A stretch of 64,000 nt of DNA, from NCBI RefSeq assembly GCF_023703775.1, contig NZ_CP098514.1:2639998-2703997 (forward strand), written 5' to 3'. The notes beneath the pieces were generated by a model. That model was given only the letters and a program-made list of their open reading frames with translations. It was not told the DNA's origin and searched no databases. Below are positions 39,931 to 47,840 of this stretch, piece by piece. The stretch comes from Haloplanus sp. GDY1. Lineage in GTDB: Archaea; Halobacteriota; Halobacteria; Halobacteriales; Haloferacaceae. Position numbers and translations under genes: made by a program. The first letter of the stretch is position 1. The number at the start of each line of letters is the position of its first letter.

Positions 39931-40169
39931 GTATCCTCACCTCCGTCGGTCGCGACCGGTGCGCCGACGTGGTAGTCGGGCCTACCGTAGGGGAGGTGAT
40001 CGGGGCGCCGCGGACACCGACTCCGATGCCCGTACTCGATGTCCTTCGTCGACGACCGGGTGCAGCGAGCGTTACACACGTCGCACCGGAACTCACCCTT
40101 GCCGTCAGTTGGGAGCGGGCCGTGCTGGCGGCTCCGCAACTCTTCGGCGTCGATCTCCTCGGAGATCAC
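39927..40169 (-). CDS. 80-residue zinc-finger protein
   Basis: CDVCNARCTRSSTKDIEYGH then RSRCPRRPDHLP: CxxC...H...C, a C2HC-like finger. Ends VATDGGEDT; the last codons GACGGAGGTGAGGATAC lead into the next GTG. Start GTG at 40169 sits six bases after GGAGGTGA of the previous gene. It is the second gene of the operon. Confidence 0.66.
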   Translation of the reverse strand: MISEEIDAEELRSRQHGPLPTDGKGEFRCDVCNARCTRSSTKDIEYGHRSRCPRRPDHLPYGRPDYHVGAPVATDGGEDT

Positions 40170-40552
40170 GGCCGGTCACCTCCATCGACGAGACGAGCGT
40201 ACTCTCCGCACACGCTGTCCCAGCCGCGTCGCTCGTCGACGTGCTCAACCCACAGCACCAGCACTTCGTCATCGGCGATGGCCTGCTGGTACTCGGGGTC
40301 ACTACCGGGCGCCTCGATCACGTCGAGGACGCGGTGGCCGCCGGGATCACGCCGGAGCAGATGATACGCCCCGTCGGCGTCGCGACCGACGAGGCGTTCG
40401 TACGGCGTCACGCGGTCGATCCGCAGCGCGTTCGCGTACGTCGGACTCGGATAGTCCGGGCCGCCGAGCCGCGGACCACGACCGTCGACGGCGACGACGG
40501 TCGCGTATGTCAACGCATGGATTTCTCCAATACTGCGGTCGACGACGACCAC
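40166..40552 (-). CDS. First gene of the right-end operon, beta-rich protein (start uncertain)
   Basis: 128 residues from the GTG at 40552: VVVVDRSIGEIHALTYATVV, an alpha/beta fold with LIDVIEAPG-like and VLVLWVEHVDERRGWD parts, ending LVDGGDRP. The open frame continues to an ATG at 40657, but that codon lies inside the anticodon loop of tRNA-Pro, outside the element, so it is unlikely to be used. ATGACCGAGATAGTG at 40592-40606 is one base out of frame and could mark a lost true start. The gene would be read from a promoter near attR or, in the circular form, across attP. Confidence 0.55.
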   Translation of the reverse strand: MVVVDRSIGEIHALTYATVVAVDGRGPRLGGPDYPSPTYANALRIDRVTPYERLVGRDADGAYHLLRRDPGGHRVLDVIEAPGSDPEYQQAIADDEVLVLWVEHVDERRGWDSVCGEYARLVDGGDRP

Positions 40553-40613
40553 GTCGCCGGCTGCTAATTCGGCGGTGTCGACACTATCTCGGTCATGAGA
40601 TGTGTCGGAAGTG

Positions 40614-40629
40614 GGATGGGACCGCCGTG
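40614..40629. repeat. attR, 16-bp repeat at the tRNA-Pro 3' end
   Basis: ggatgggaccgccgtg, identical to 8398-8413. Thirteen of the bases (40617-40629) are the end of the tRNA acceptor and T stem, so integration leaves the tRNA gene whole. Confidence 0.85.
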
Positions 40630-40687
40630 ATTCGAACACGGGTCCAACGCACCCCATGCGCAGAGGATACCACTACCCCACGGTCCC
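40617..40687 (-). tRNA. tRNA-Pro (anticodon GGG)
   Basis: Read leftwards: acceptor GGGACCG pairs with CGGTCCC, discriminator A, T-arm CCGTG-TTCGAAT-CACGG, and anticodon loop ATGGGGT with GGG at 40655-40653. No intron and no encoded CCA. It lies just downstream of truB on the same strand, and its 3' end is the integration site of the element. A cloverleaf with a slightly weak anticodon stem closing pair fits. Confidence 0.92.
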
Positions 40688-40734
40688 ACGTTTCGAGCGA
40701 GGACCGTATCCGGGTTAAGCGTGTCGTTTCCGTC

Positions 40735-41604
40735 TCACACCAGCACCCGTTCCAGGTCGACGACGAGGCCCGACTCGGCGTCGGGATCGCCGACGAGTCG
40801 CCCGAGGCAGACGGCCGAGCCGTCGGGGGTGAAGCAGGCGACCAGCGCGTCCGCGGGGGCGTCGTCCGCCTCCAGCACCCCGGGGGCGTAGACGGGCGCT
40901 CCGGTCGCCACCTGTTCGGCGGCGCTGGGCGCGACGGTGACCGCGGGCAGGTCCTTGAGGACGCGTTCGGCGGGGGTGACCGCCTCGCGGAGCGGTGCCT
41001 CGTCGCCCTCCTCGGCGAACGCGAGGGCGTCGGCGAGGTCCTGGAGGGTCACGAGGTCGCGGTCGTCGAAGGGGTCGGTGGCCGTCCGCCGGAGGTCGCC
41101 CATGTGCGCGCCGGTGCCGAGGGCGAGCCCGAGGTCGTGACAGAGCTTTCGGATGTAGGTCCCGCTGGCACACTCGATGCGGAGAAGCGCCTGCCGGTCG
41201 CGGGTTTCGAGGAGGTCGAGACTGTGGACCCGGCGGGTGCGGAGCCGTCGGGAGACGGCGCTCTTGCGCGGCGGTTTCTGGTAGAGTTCGCCCTCGAACT
41301 CGGCGAGGACGTCGGTCATGTCGGCGGGTGGGCGGCCGTGGAGTTCGAGGACGGCCACGTACTCCTTGCGCCCCTCCAGGAAGACGGGCGCGAGGCGGGT
41401 GGCGTCGCCGAGAGTGATCGGCAGACAGCCGGTCACCTTCGGGTCGAGCGTCCCGGCGTGGGCGGCCCGATCGACGCCAGCCATGTCGCGCACCCAGCCA
41501 GCGACTTGGTGGGCGGAGGGACCGGGCGGCTTGTCGAGGTTGACGACGCCGAAGGCGAGGCGGTCGTCGAGCGAGCGGTCGCCCGGGGGGTCGCGCAGGC
41601 TCAC
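40735..41604 (-). CDS. truB: tRNA/rRNA pseudouridine synthase TruB/Cbf5
   Basis: 289 residues. FGVVNLDKPPGPSAHQVAGW and the catalytic-Asp motif HAGTLDPKVTGCLPI (Asp54) identify the TruB/Cbf5 family; ASGTYIRKLCHDLGLALGTG is the second core motif, and a PUA domain closes the C-terminus. In archaea this enzyme is the Cbf5 subunit of box H/ACA RNPs with Nop10, Gar1 and L7Ae, and also makes Psi55 in tRNA. The GTG start overlaps the stop of cmk (GTGA). Confidence 0.93.
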   Translation of the reverse strand: MSLRDPPGDRSLDDRLAFGVVNLDKPPGPSAHQVAGWVRDMAGVDRAAHAGTLDPKVTGCLPITLGDATRLAPVFLEGRKEYVAVLELHGRPPADMTDVLAEFEGELYQKPPRKSAVSRRLRTRRVHSLDLLETRDRQALLRIECASGTYIRKLCHDLGLALGTGAHMGDLRRTATDPFDDRDLVTLQDLADALAFAEEGDEAPLREAVTPAERVLKDLPAVTVAPSAAEQVATGAPVYAPGVLEADDAPADALVACFTPDGSAVCLGRLVGDPDAESGLVVDLERVLV

Positions 41605-42182
41605 GACTGGAAGTCGTCGACGACGGCGACGGGGTAGCGCCCCTCGTCGGCCGCGGGGTCGTAGCGTTCGACGGCGGCCGTGAGGATCGCCAGCACGTCC
41701 CCGGCGGTCCACCGGGCGGTGTTCAACGCGAGGTCGTAGATGGAGAGGTCCTCGATGTCGATGTCGTAGTACTCGTGATACCGCTTTTGCTCGCTGCGCT
41801 CGCGCCGGAGCGTCTCTTCGCGGGCGCGCTCGACGGGCTTCTCCTCGCGGTCGGCGATGCGGGCGGCCCGGACGTCGACCGGCGCGTCGAGCCAGAGCCG
41901 GAAGTCGGCGTGATCGCCCGACAGCCACCCCGCGAGCCGGGATTCGAGGACGAGTCCGTCCCGGTCCCGGGCGATTTCGTACAGGCGTCGATCCAGGTCG
42001 CGGTCGATCCGTTCGTCCTCCTCGGCGAGTTCGTTGAACTCGACCGGGGAGTAGCCGCGCTCGGCGGCCAGTTCACGGAAGATGTCGCCGCCGCTCACGT
42101 GCTCCAGGTCGAGCGCCTCCGCGAGACCGGCGGCAGTGGTGCTCTTTCCACTGCCCGCCGGCCCGGACACGGTGAGTAACAT
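41601..42182 (-). CDS. cmk: Cytidylate kinase (archaeal type)
   Basis: 193 residues. P-loop SGPAGSGKSTTA (6-17), ATP to CMP/dCMP phosphate transfer. EHVSGGDIFRELAAERG and LVLESRLAGWLSGDHADFRL match archaeal cytidylate kinases. Start at the ATG of MLLTVSGP; stop overlaps truB. It is part of the adk-DUF106-cmk-truB block. Confidence 0.93.
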   Translation of the reverse strand: MLLTVSGPAGSGKSTTAAGLAEALDLEHVSGGDIFRELAAERGYSPVEFNELAEEDERIDRDLDRRLYEIARDRDGLVLESRLAGWLSGDHADFRLWLDAPVDVRAARIADREEKPVERAREETLRRERSEQKRYHEYYDIDIEDLSIYDLALNTARWTAGDVLAILTAAVERYDPAADEGRYPVAVVDDFQS

Positions 42183-42236
42183 ATCGCTACTGAGAGCGGC
42201 CGCCTAAAAGAGTATGTTCACTTCCGCTCGCGTCGA

Positions 42237-43151
42237 TCAGCTTCCGGTCGGGCTGATGTCGATGTTCAGCCCCTTGCGGATGATCTGGGTGAAACCCATC
42301 GAGCAGATGAAGTACCAGATGATCCACACCTGCACCGGCCCGAGGACCTTGTCCTTCCACGCGACGGTGCCCCGGAAGGGCAACACCATCGTCCCGAACT
42401 GGCCGCTACTGGGGTCGCCGATGCCGACCTTCCAGTACATCCAGAGGAAGACGGGGATGGTGAGGAACATGATCCACACCATGGGGCGGAACTGCTCTTT
42501 GAACATGCCCATCTGGTCGCCCATCGCCTCCATCTGCTCGTCCTGGATGCGGTCGAGGGCCTCGTCGTCGCCCCGCTCTTTGGCCTCCTTGCGTCGCTCC
42601 TGGATCTCCTTCATCTTCTCCTGATACTCCCCCATCTTCTCGGTGTCCATCAGGTTCGCCTGCAGGAGCGTCGAGTACAGCCCCGTCACCACCGCGAGGA
42701 TCATGACGACGGCGTAGAAGGGGAGCGCCGCGTTCAGCGGCCCGAGGGCGACGTCCATGGCGGTGCCGATGATGTCCCGCATCGGTCGCCACGAGTAGCC
42801 GGCCATGAGCCCGACGCTGACGACCGCTGCGCCCTTGTCCCACATCGACCACGACGAGTCCTCGTCGTCGTCGGAGCCGGTGGCGGACGCCGAGACGGTC
42901 GACGTTCCCGCAGTCCCGTTTTCGAGCGCCTCGCGGGTCGCCTCGGCGTCGGCCAGCCGGAAGCCGGCGTCCCCGTCGACCAGCACGCCCTTCTCGATGA
43001 GGCGGCCCCACTGCCCGCTGGATAGCTCGTCGCGGACGTCGACCCACTTGACCTCGCCGTCCTCCGCGCGGTCGAGGACCGTCCGGACGACCGACTCCAT
43101 CTCCGCGTCGTCGGAGACGAGGTCCCGCACTCGCTGCTCGATCCGTGCCAT
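42237..43151 (-). CDS. DUF106 family membrane protein (EMC3/YidC-like)
   Basis: 304 residues. An N-terminal soluble part (1-90) with wHTH-like EVKWVDVRDELSSGQWGRLI, then three to four helices and a coiled-coil loop (EYQEKMKEIQERRKEAKERG; EAMGDQMGMFKEQFRPMVWI). This is the archaeal DUF106 protein, related to EMC3 and Oxa1/YidC insertases, which place membrane proteins. It follows cmk in the usual haloarchaeal order. Confidence 0.9.
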   Translation of the reverse strand: MARIEQRVRDLVSDDAEMESVVRTVLDRAEDGEVKWVDVRDELSSGQWGRLIEKGVLVDGDAGFRLADAEATREALENGTAGTSTVSASATGSDDDEDSSWSMWDKGAAVVSVGLMAGYSWRPMRDIIGTAMDVALGPLNAALPFYAVVMILAVVTGLYSTLLQANLMDTEKMGEYQEKMKEIQERRKEAKERGDDEALDRIQDEQMEAMGDQMGMFKEQFRPMVWIMFLTIPVFLWMYWKVGIGDPSSGQFGTMVLPFRGTVAWKDKVLGPVQVWIIWYFICSMGFTQIIRKGLNIDISPTGS

Positions 43152-43175
43152 TGAGGAGGAGTAGCCACCCGCAGG

Positions 43176-43592
43176 TTATGAACCTTTTACTCTGTTCGCG
43201 GCGTCGAGCGGCCGCTCGTAGACGTGCGCGCCGGCGTAGAGCGCCATGTCGACGCCGATCGCCGCGAGCGAGAGGCCGCCGAGGGCCGTGACGGCGAGCA
43301 GGAGGGTTCCGCGTCCCCCGCCTCCCCACCCGAGGACGCCGACGGGGAGTGCCAGTCCCAGCGCCACGTTCGCCAGCCCGCCGAGCCGGAACCAGTCGAT
43401 CCGGGCGGTGACGGGGTTCCGGAACGCGGCGACGGCGTCGAGGAGGCCGGCGGCGCCGATGAGGACGACCTGGACGGCGGTCGTCGGCGTGCGAAAGAGG
43501 GCCGCGCCGACGAGGGCGACCCCGCCGCCGGCCAACGCCAGCAGGCCGACGCCGAGGACGCCACACAGCCGTCGGTGCGTGTTCGTGTCCAC
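43176..43592 (-). CDS. Four-helix membrane protein, unknown function
   Basis: 138 residues, leaderless GTG start at 43592: the TATA box aaatata (43616-43622) is centred 27 bases upstream. Helices include GVLGVGLLALAGGGVALVGA, TAVQVVLIGAAGLLDAVAAF, VALGLALPVGVLG and LLLAVTALGGLSLAAIGVDM. It is a haloarchaeal membrane gene that often lies between adk and the DUF106 gene. No function known to me. Confidence 0.7.
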   Translation of the reverse strand: MDTNTHRRLCGVLGVGLLALAGGGVALVGAALFRTPTTAVQVVLIGAAGLLDAVAAFRNPVTARIDWFRLGGLANVALGLALPVGVLGWGGGGRGTLLLAVTALGGLSLAAIGVDMALYAGAHVYERPLDAANRVKGS

Positions 43593-43633
43593 GCGCGTGG
43601 CTCCGGTCGCCGGGGAAATATAGCTTCGGCCGG

Positions 43634-44281
43634 CTACGTCGCCGCGTCGACTTCCTCGCGGATCGCCTCGAACACCTCGTCGGGCGTGCCCTCGCCGTCC
43701 ACCTCGACGAGGACGCCCTCCTCGCGGTAGTGCTCGACGACCGGTGCGGTGTTCTCCCTGTACACCCGCAGTCGCTCGCGGACGGTCTCCTCGGTGTCGT
43801 CGTCGCGCTGGATCAGATCGCCGCCACACTCGTCGCAGACCCCCGCCTCCTCGGGGGGGTTGAACTCGACGTGGTAGTTGGCGCCACACTCGTCACAGAC
43901 CCGGCGGCCGGTGAGCCGCTCGACGAGTTCCGGCTCGCTCACGTCGAGGAAGACGGCGACGTCGAGGTCGGTGATCTCGGAGAGGTACTCGGCCTGCTCG
44001 AGGTTCCGGGGGTAGCCGTCGAGGACGTAGCCGTTCGCGGAGTCGAGCGCGGTCTTGACGATCTCGTTGACCACCGCGTCCGGCACGAGTTCGCCCGCCT
44101 CCATGTACGCCCGCGGCGTGTCGTACGCCGTGTCCATGTGGCCGATGTCCATGTCCTTGTTCGCGCGGAGCGCGTCGCCCGTCGTGACGTGTTCGATGTC
44201 GAACGCGTCGGCGAGGCGCTTGCTCTGGGTCCCCTTCCCCGCTCCCGGTGCGCCGAGCAACAGCACGTGTGGCTCGCTCAT
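43634..44281 (-). CDS. adk: Adenylate kinase
   Basis: 215 residues. P-loop [13 protein letters not shown] (10-22), AMP-binding [10 protein letters not shown] and [12 protein letters not shown], and a zinc-binding LID with CDECGANYH...CDECGGD. It balances ATP + AMP and 2 ADP. Length and motifs fit a full bacterial-type Adk used by haloarchaea. Confidence 0.95.
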   Translation of the reverse strand: MSEPHVLLLGAPGAGKGTQSKRLADAFDIEHVTTGDALRANKDMDIGHMDTAYDTPRAYMEAGELVPDAVVNEIVKTALDSANGYVLDGYPRNLEQAEYLSEITDLDVAVFLDVSEPELVERLTGRRVCDECGANYHVEFNPPEEAGVCDECGGDLIQRDDDTEETVRERLRVYRENTAPVVEHYREEGVLVEVDGEGTPDEVFEAIREEVDAAT

Positions 44282-44346
44282 ATTCTCACCTCCCCCTCCG
44301 GGTATAAATTAGTGAAGGAACGCCCGCGATGTTGTCGAAACCGGAA

Positions 44347-45606
44347 CTACGCCAGTTCCTCGATCCGGCCGACGACGGCGTCGGCGTACTCGCTGGTGGC
44401 GAGTTTGGTGCCGCCCTCGATCTGTCGGTGGAGGTCGTAGGTGACCTCGCCCGCCGAGATGGTCGCCTCGACGGCGTCGCGAACGAGGTCGGCGGCGTCC
44501 TCCCAACCCAGCTGTTCGAGCATGATCCGGCCCGAGAGGATCATTGCGGTGGGGTTGACCTTGTCCTGACCGGCGTACTTCGGTGCGGAGCCGTGGACGG
44601 GTTCGGCCAGCACGCGCCCGTCGCCGAGGTTCGCGCCCGGCGCGATGCCCAGGCCACCGATCTGTGCGCCGGCGGCGTCCGAGAGGTAGTCGCCGTTGAG
44701 GTTCGGCATCGCCAGCACGTCGTACTGCTCGGTTCGGGTGAGCAGTTGCTGGAGCATGTTGTCCGCGATGCGGTCCTTGACGACGACGGTCCCCTCGGGC
44801 GCCTCGCCGTCGTACTCGTCCCAGAGAACGTCTTCCGTGATGACGGCCTCGCCGTACTCCTCCTCGGCGAGTTCGTAGCCCCAGTCGCGGAACGCCGCCT
44901 CGGTGAACTTCATGATGTTGCCCTTGTGGACGAGCGTCACGGAGTCGCGGTCGTTCTCGATGGCGTAGTCGATGGCCTGCCGGATCAGGCGCTTGCTCCC
45001 GAACTCGGAGATGGGCTTGACCCCGATGCCGACGGGACCGTCGTGGATGATCCCCGTCTGGCCCATCTCCTCCTCGATGAACTCGCGGACCTGCTCTACC
45101 TCCTCGGTGCCGGCCTCCCACTCGATGCCGGCGTACACGTCCTCGGTGTTCTCCCGGAAGTTGACCATGTCCATCTTCTCGGGGTGGGTGACCGGCGAGG
45201 GGACGCCGTCGAGGTGGTAGGTCGGCCGCATGTTCGCGTAGAGGTCGAGTTTCTTCCGGAGCGCGACGTTCAGCGACCGGAACCCGGAGCCGACGGGCGT
45301 CGTGAGCGGCCCCTTGATCGCGACGCGGTGTTCGCGGATGGCCTCGACCGTCTCCTCGGGCAGGTTCTCGTCGTACCGCTCGCGGGCGGATTCGCCGGCG
45401 TAGAGCCGCATCCAGTTGATCGAGCGCCCGGTCGCCTCCGCGGCGGCGTCGAGAACCTGCTGGGCCGCCGGGGAGACGTCCTTCCCGATGCCGTCGCCGT
45501 AGATGATCGGAATGATCGGGTTCGACGGGACGGCGAGTTCGCCGGTGTCCTCGTCGACGGTGATCGCCTGCCCGTCGTCGGGAACCTCGACTCTGTCGTA
45601 GCTCAT
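44347..45606 (-). CDS. icd: NADP-dependent isocitrate dehydrogenase
   Basis: 419 residues. IPIIYGDGIGKDV at the start, substrate-binding GSGFRSLNVALRKKLDLYAN, catalytic DVYAGIEWEAGT and VTLVHKGNIMKFTEAAFRDW, and the C-terminal ANLGDGRVLAEPVHGSAPKY. It oxidises isocitrate to 2-oxoglutarate in the TCA cycle. Start ATG 45606 matches the family length; the longer open frame continues antisense into neighbouring genes. Confidence 0.96.
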   Translation of the reverse strand: MSYDRVEVPDDGQAITVDEDTGELAVPSNPIIPIIYGDGIGKDVSPAAQQVLDAAAEATGRSINWMRLYAGESARERYDENLPEETVEAIREHRVAIKGPLTTPVGSGFRSLNVALRKKLDLYANMRPTYHLDGVPSPVTHPEKMDMVNFRENTEDVYAGIEWEAGTEEVEQVREFIEEEMGQTGIIHDGPVGIGVKPISEFGSKRLIRQAIDYAIENDRDSVTLVHKGNIMKFTEAAFRDWGYELAEEEYGEAVITEDVLWDEYDGEAPEGTVVVKDRIADNMLQQLLTRTEQYDVLAMPNLNGDYLSDAAGAQIGGLGIAPGANLGDGRVLAEPVHGSAPKYAGQDKVNPTAMILSGRIMLEQLGWEDAADLVRDAVEATISAGEVTYDLHRQIEGGTKLATSEYADAVVGRIEELA

Positions 45607-45704
45607 GTCGTCGCCGGTTTCTCCGACCAGCGTGAAAGAACTGCCGTTATTCCGGCGCAGGGCCGGGGTCGAGGGACGATCCGTCCGCCCGCCCTCGCTC
45701 CGAT

Positions 45705-45900
45705 ATGCGCCTCGTCGTCCACGGTGGCGCCGGGTCCCCCTGTGCGCCCGCGGGCGGTGCGAGCGCCACCGGCGCGCGAGGACGCCGCCCGCGTCACCCT
45801 CGCCCTCGCCCTCGCCCGGCGGGCGGTCGACCACCTGGCGGACGGCGTCGGGTCCGCGTTCGACGCCGAGTCGATGCCGGTTCGCGTCGCCGAGGACTAG
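45705..45900 (+). pseudogene. Deleted remnant of an isoaspartyl-peptidase/L-asparaginase gene
   Basis: ATG at 45705 gives MRLVVHGGAGSP, the standard start of Ntn-type isoaspartyl peptidases. A different frame then reads AREDAARVTLALALARRAVD and ends in VRVAED with a stop at 45898-45900. The full enzyme has about 290 residues; only about 65 codons are left, and the catalytic Thr region is missing. Internal deletion plus frameshift is the likely history. Confidence 0.5.
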
Positions 45901-46619
45901 TGGACGACCGGGGACCGCGGCGTGACGAACTTCCTGGCGGGGCGCTCCCGTACGGTGCGGTCGGGCGCGACGCTCACGAACCGGTCGCGCCCCCGGTCGT
46001 AGGCGGTGAGTTCGCCGCCGTAGACACAGCCGGTGTCGAGGCCGACGGCGCTCTCCCGGACGACCGGCGCGTCGAGCGGCGTGTGACCGAAGAAGACGCG
46101 TTCGGAGCCCTCGTAGGCGTCGTACCAGAACGGCGGCTCGTAGTCGCCGTCGCCGAGTTCGCGCACGGTCTCGAAGTCGTCGACGGTGTGCTGGGCCAGC
46201 GGCTTGCGCGGATCGACGCCCGCGTGGACGACCAGGGCGCCGTCCCAGCTGATGGCCACCGGGCGGTCGGCGATCCACACCAGGGCGTCGTCGTCGAGGC
46301 CGATGTCCTTCTCCCCGCGCAGGAGTTTCTCCTCGTTGTTCCCGCGGACCGTCAGGAAGTTGTCCCGCGACCGGACCAGGTCGACCACGCCCGCGCTGTC
46401 CGGTCCCTTGCGAACGAGGTCGCCGACGAAGACCACGAGGTCGTCGGCCCCGGGGGCGAGGCGGTCGAGCAGCCCCTCGAGTTCGGCCAGACAGCCGTGG
46501 ACGTCGCCCACGACGTAGATGCCGTCCCACGCGTCGGCGTCGACCCGGTGGTGTGCGTCCCCCAGCGCGGCGTTCAGCCCGGCGGTGTCGATCATCGGCG
46601 TCGACTGGTCGGCGGACAC
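45897..46619 (-). CDS. PPP-family metallophosphoesterase
   Basis: 240 residues with all calcineurin-type metal motifs: GDVHGCLAEL, GDLVRKGPDS (Arg where GDxxDRG has Asp-Arg), RGNNEEKLL, VVHAGVD, FFGHTPLD and LDTGCVYGG. Close to protein Ser/Thr phosphatases and ApaH-like Ap4A hydrolases; the substrate cannot be decided. It is divergent from map. Confidence 0.88.
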   Translation of the reverse strand: MSADQSTPMIDTAGLNAALGDAHHRVDADAWDGIYVVGDVHGCLAELEGLLDRLAPGADDLVVFVGDLVRKGPDSAGVVDLVRSRDNFLTVRGNNEEKLLRGEKDIGLDDDALVWIADRPVAISWDGALVVHAGVDPRKPLAQHTVDDFETVRELGDGDYEPPFWYDAYEGSERVFFGHTPLDAPVVRESAVGLDTGCVYGGELTAYDRGRDRFVSVAPDRTVRERPARKFVTPRSPVVH

Positions 46620-46709
46620 ACATAAACCGCGCTAATTGTCGTCTCCATGTCTATGTATGGCGCACGGCCGTGCCGCAACCTCTTTGCCCGACTCGGGCCA
46701 ACGTCGCCC

Positions 46710-47600
46710 ATGAGCGTTGGATCCCTCGACGAGGAGACCGTCGAGAAGTACCGTCGGGCCGGCGACGCGCTGCGAACCGTCCTCGACGAGGCAGCGGCGA
46801 TGATCGAACCGGGCGTGACCCACCTCGAAGTCGCGGAACACGCCGAGGCACGGATCGAGGAACTGGCCGACGGCCCCGCCTTCCCCGTCAACATCAGCGT
46901 CGACGAGGAGGCCAGCCACTCGACGCCCGGCCGGGACGACGACGCCGAGTTCGGCGAGGAGATGGTCTGTCTCGACGTCGGCGTCCACGTCGACGGCTAC
47001 ATCGCCGACGCCGCGACGACGGTCGACCTCTCGGGCAACCCCGAACTCGTGGAGGCCGCCGAGGAGGCACTCGACGTCGCCGTCGACGCCGTCGCCCCCG
47101 GCGTCGACACGGGCACGATCGGCGCCGAAATCGAGGACGTGATCCGGGGGTACGGCTACACGCCCGTCCTCAACCTCTCGGGACACGGCGTCGAGCAGTG
47201 GGACGCCCACACGGCGCCGAGCGTCCCCAACCGCGGCGTCGAACACGGGGCCGAACTCGCCGTCGGCGACGTCATCGCCATCGAACCCTTCGCCACGGAC
47301 GGCCGCGGCAAGGTGAGCGAGGGGAACACGGAGGAGATCTACGGGCTCGAACGCGAACGCTCGGTGCGCAACCGACAGGCCCGACAGATCCTCGAGACCA
47401 TCACGGAGGAGTACCGGACGCTCCCCTTCGCCGCCCGGTGGTTCGACGTGCCGCGCGCGGAGATGGCGCTCCGTCGCCTCAAACAGCAGGACGTCATCCA
47501 CGGCTATCCGGTGTTGAAAGAGGAGGAGGGTTGCCTCGTCAGCCAGGCCGAACACACCCTCGTCGTCACCGAAGACGGGTGTGAGATCACGACCGCCTAG
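46710..47600 (+). CDS. map: Methionine aminopeptidase, type II
   Basis: 296 residues. Metal ligands appear in VCLDVGVHVDGYIADAATTV, NLSGHGVEQW, IAIEPFATDG and SQAEHTLVVT. The insert near 210-270 marks archaeal/eukaryotic type II. It removes the first Met from new proteins. ATG at 46710 (MSVGSLDEE) is preferred over the in-frame ATG at 46647, which lies close to the divergent gene and adds non-conserved residues. Confidence 0.95.
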   Translation: MSVGSLDEETVEKYRRAGDALRTVLDEAAAMIEPGVTHLEVAEHAEARIEELADGPAFPVNISVDEEASHSTPGRDDDAEFGEEMVCLDVGVHVDGYIADAATTVDLSGNPELVEAAEEALDVAVDAVAPGVDTGTIGAEIEDVIRGYGYTPVLNLSGHGVEQWDAHTAPSVPNRGVEHGAELAVGDVIAIEPFATDGRGKVSEGNTEEIYGLERERSVRNRQARQILETITEEYRTLPFAARWFDVPRAEMALRRLKQQDVIHGYPVLKEEEGCLVSQAEHTLVVTEDGCEITTA

Positions 47601-47797
47601 GCGTCGTTCATCCGCTGGATCGACTCCGCGTCGCAGACCGCACAGACCGCGACCCGATACGGCTCGCGCGAGAACGCCGCGTTCGCCGAGGCGGGGTTCT
47701 CCGTCCGAATCTCCACTCTGACGGCGTGCCTGGTTTCTCGGCCACAGTCGGGGCACGGTTCGCGGTTGGTGTCCGGGGTCGGTCGTTTCGCCTTCAT
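47597..47797 (-). CDS. Conserved small zinc-ribbon protein
   Basis: 66 residues: CPDCGRETRHAVRVEIRTEN then VAVCAVCDAESIQRMNDA; a two-CxxC zinc ribbon. I recognise it as a conserved haloarchaeal protein of unknown role. It is convergent with map (four-base overlap) and divergent from the HIT gene. Confidence 0.75.
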   Translation of the reverse strand: MKAKRPTPDTNREPCPDCGRETRHAVRVEIRTENPASANAAFSREPYRVAVCAVCDAESIQRMNDA

Positions 47798-47840
47798 CGC
47801 CAGCCCCTTTCCGTGCCGTTCGCATAAGCCCCGCAGTCGG

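Larger units (their letters stand above)
8398..40629. mobile_element. 32.2-kb integrative element in tRNA-Pro (provirus or vesicle-plasmid type)
   Basis: Bounded by 16-bp direct repeats, with a XerC/D-like integrase beside attL and the intact tRNA-Pro gene at attR. About 44 genes sit in blocks: integrase operon, winged-helix regulator, second recombinase, glycosylation and secreted-protein operon, ATPase operon, a large membrane/spike operon, CAP protein, possible origin, and a replication/zinc-finger operon. Composition is less GC-rich in parts (20-22 kb, 26.3-26.7 kb). No capsid, portal, terminase, tail, VirB4 or relaxase gene is recognisable, so it is not a tailed provirus or a standard conjugative element. 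A pleolipovirus-like or pR1SE-like (plasmid vesicle) lifestyle is my inference, from the membrane gene set and the SNJ2-size integrase. Confidence 0.88.

Noticed and set aside
8398-40629. Tailed-virus (Caudoviricetes) provirus
   Set aside because: No major capsid, portal, terminase, tail tape-measure or baseplate gene can be recognised; the long scaffold lacks tape-measure helices throughout and ends in a PPxY tail.
40553-40657. Extension of the first operon gene to the ATG at 40657
   Set aside because: That ATG is in the anticodon loop of tRNA-Pro and outside the element, so it cannot be the original start.
46553-47584. Arg-rich plus-strand frame overlapping map
   Set aside because: Shadow of the map gene in another frame; no start signal and biased Arg/Gly composition.
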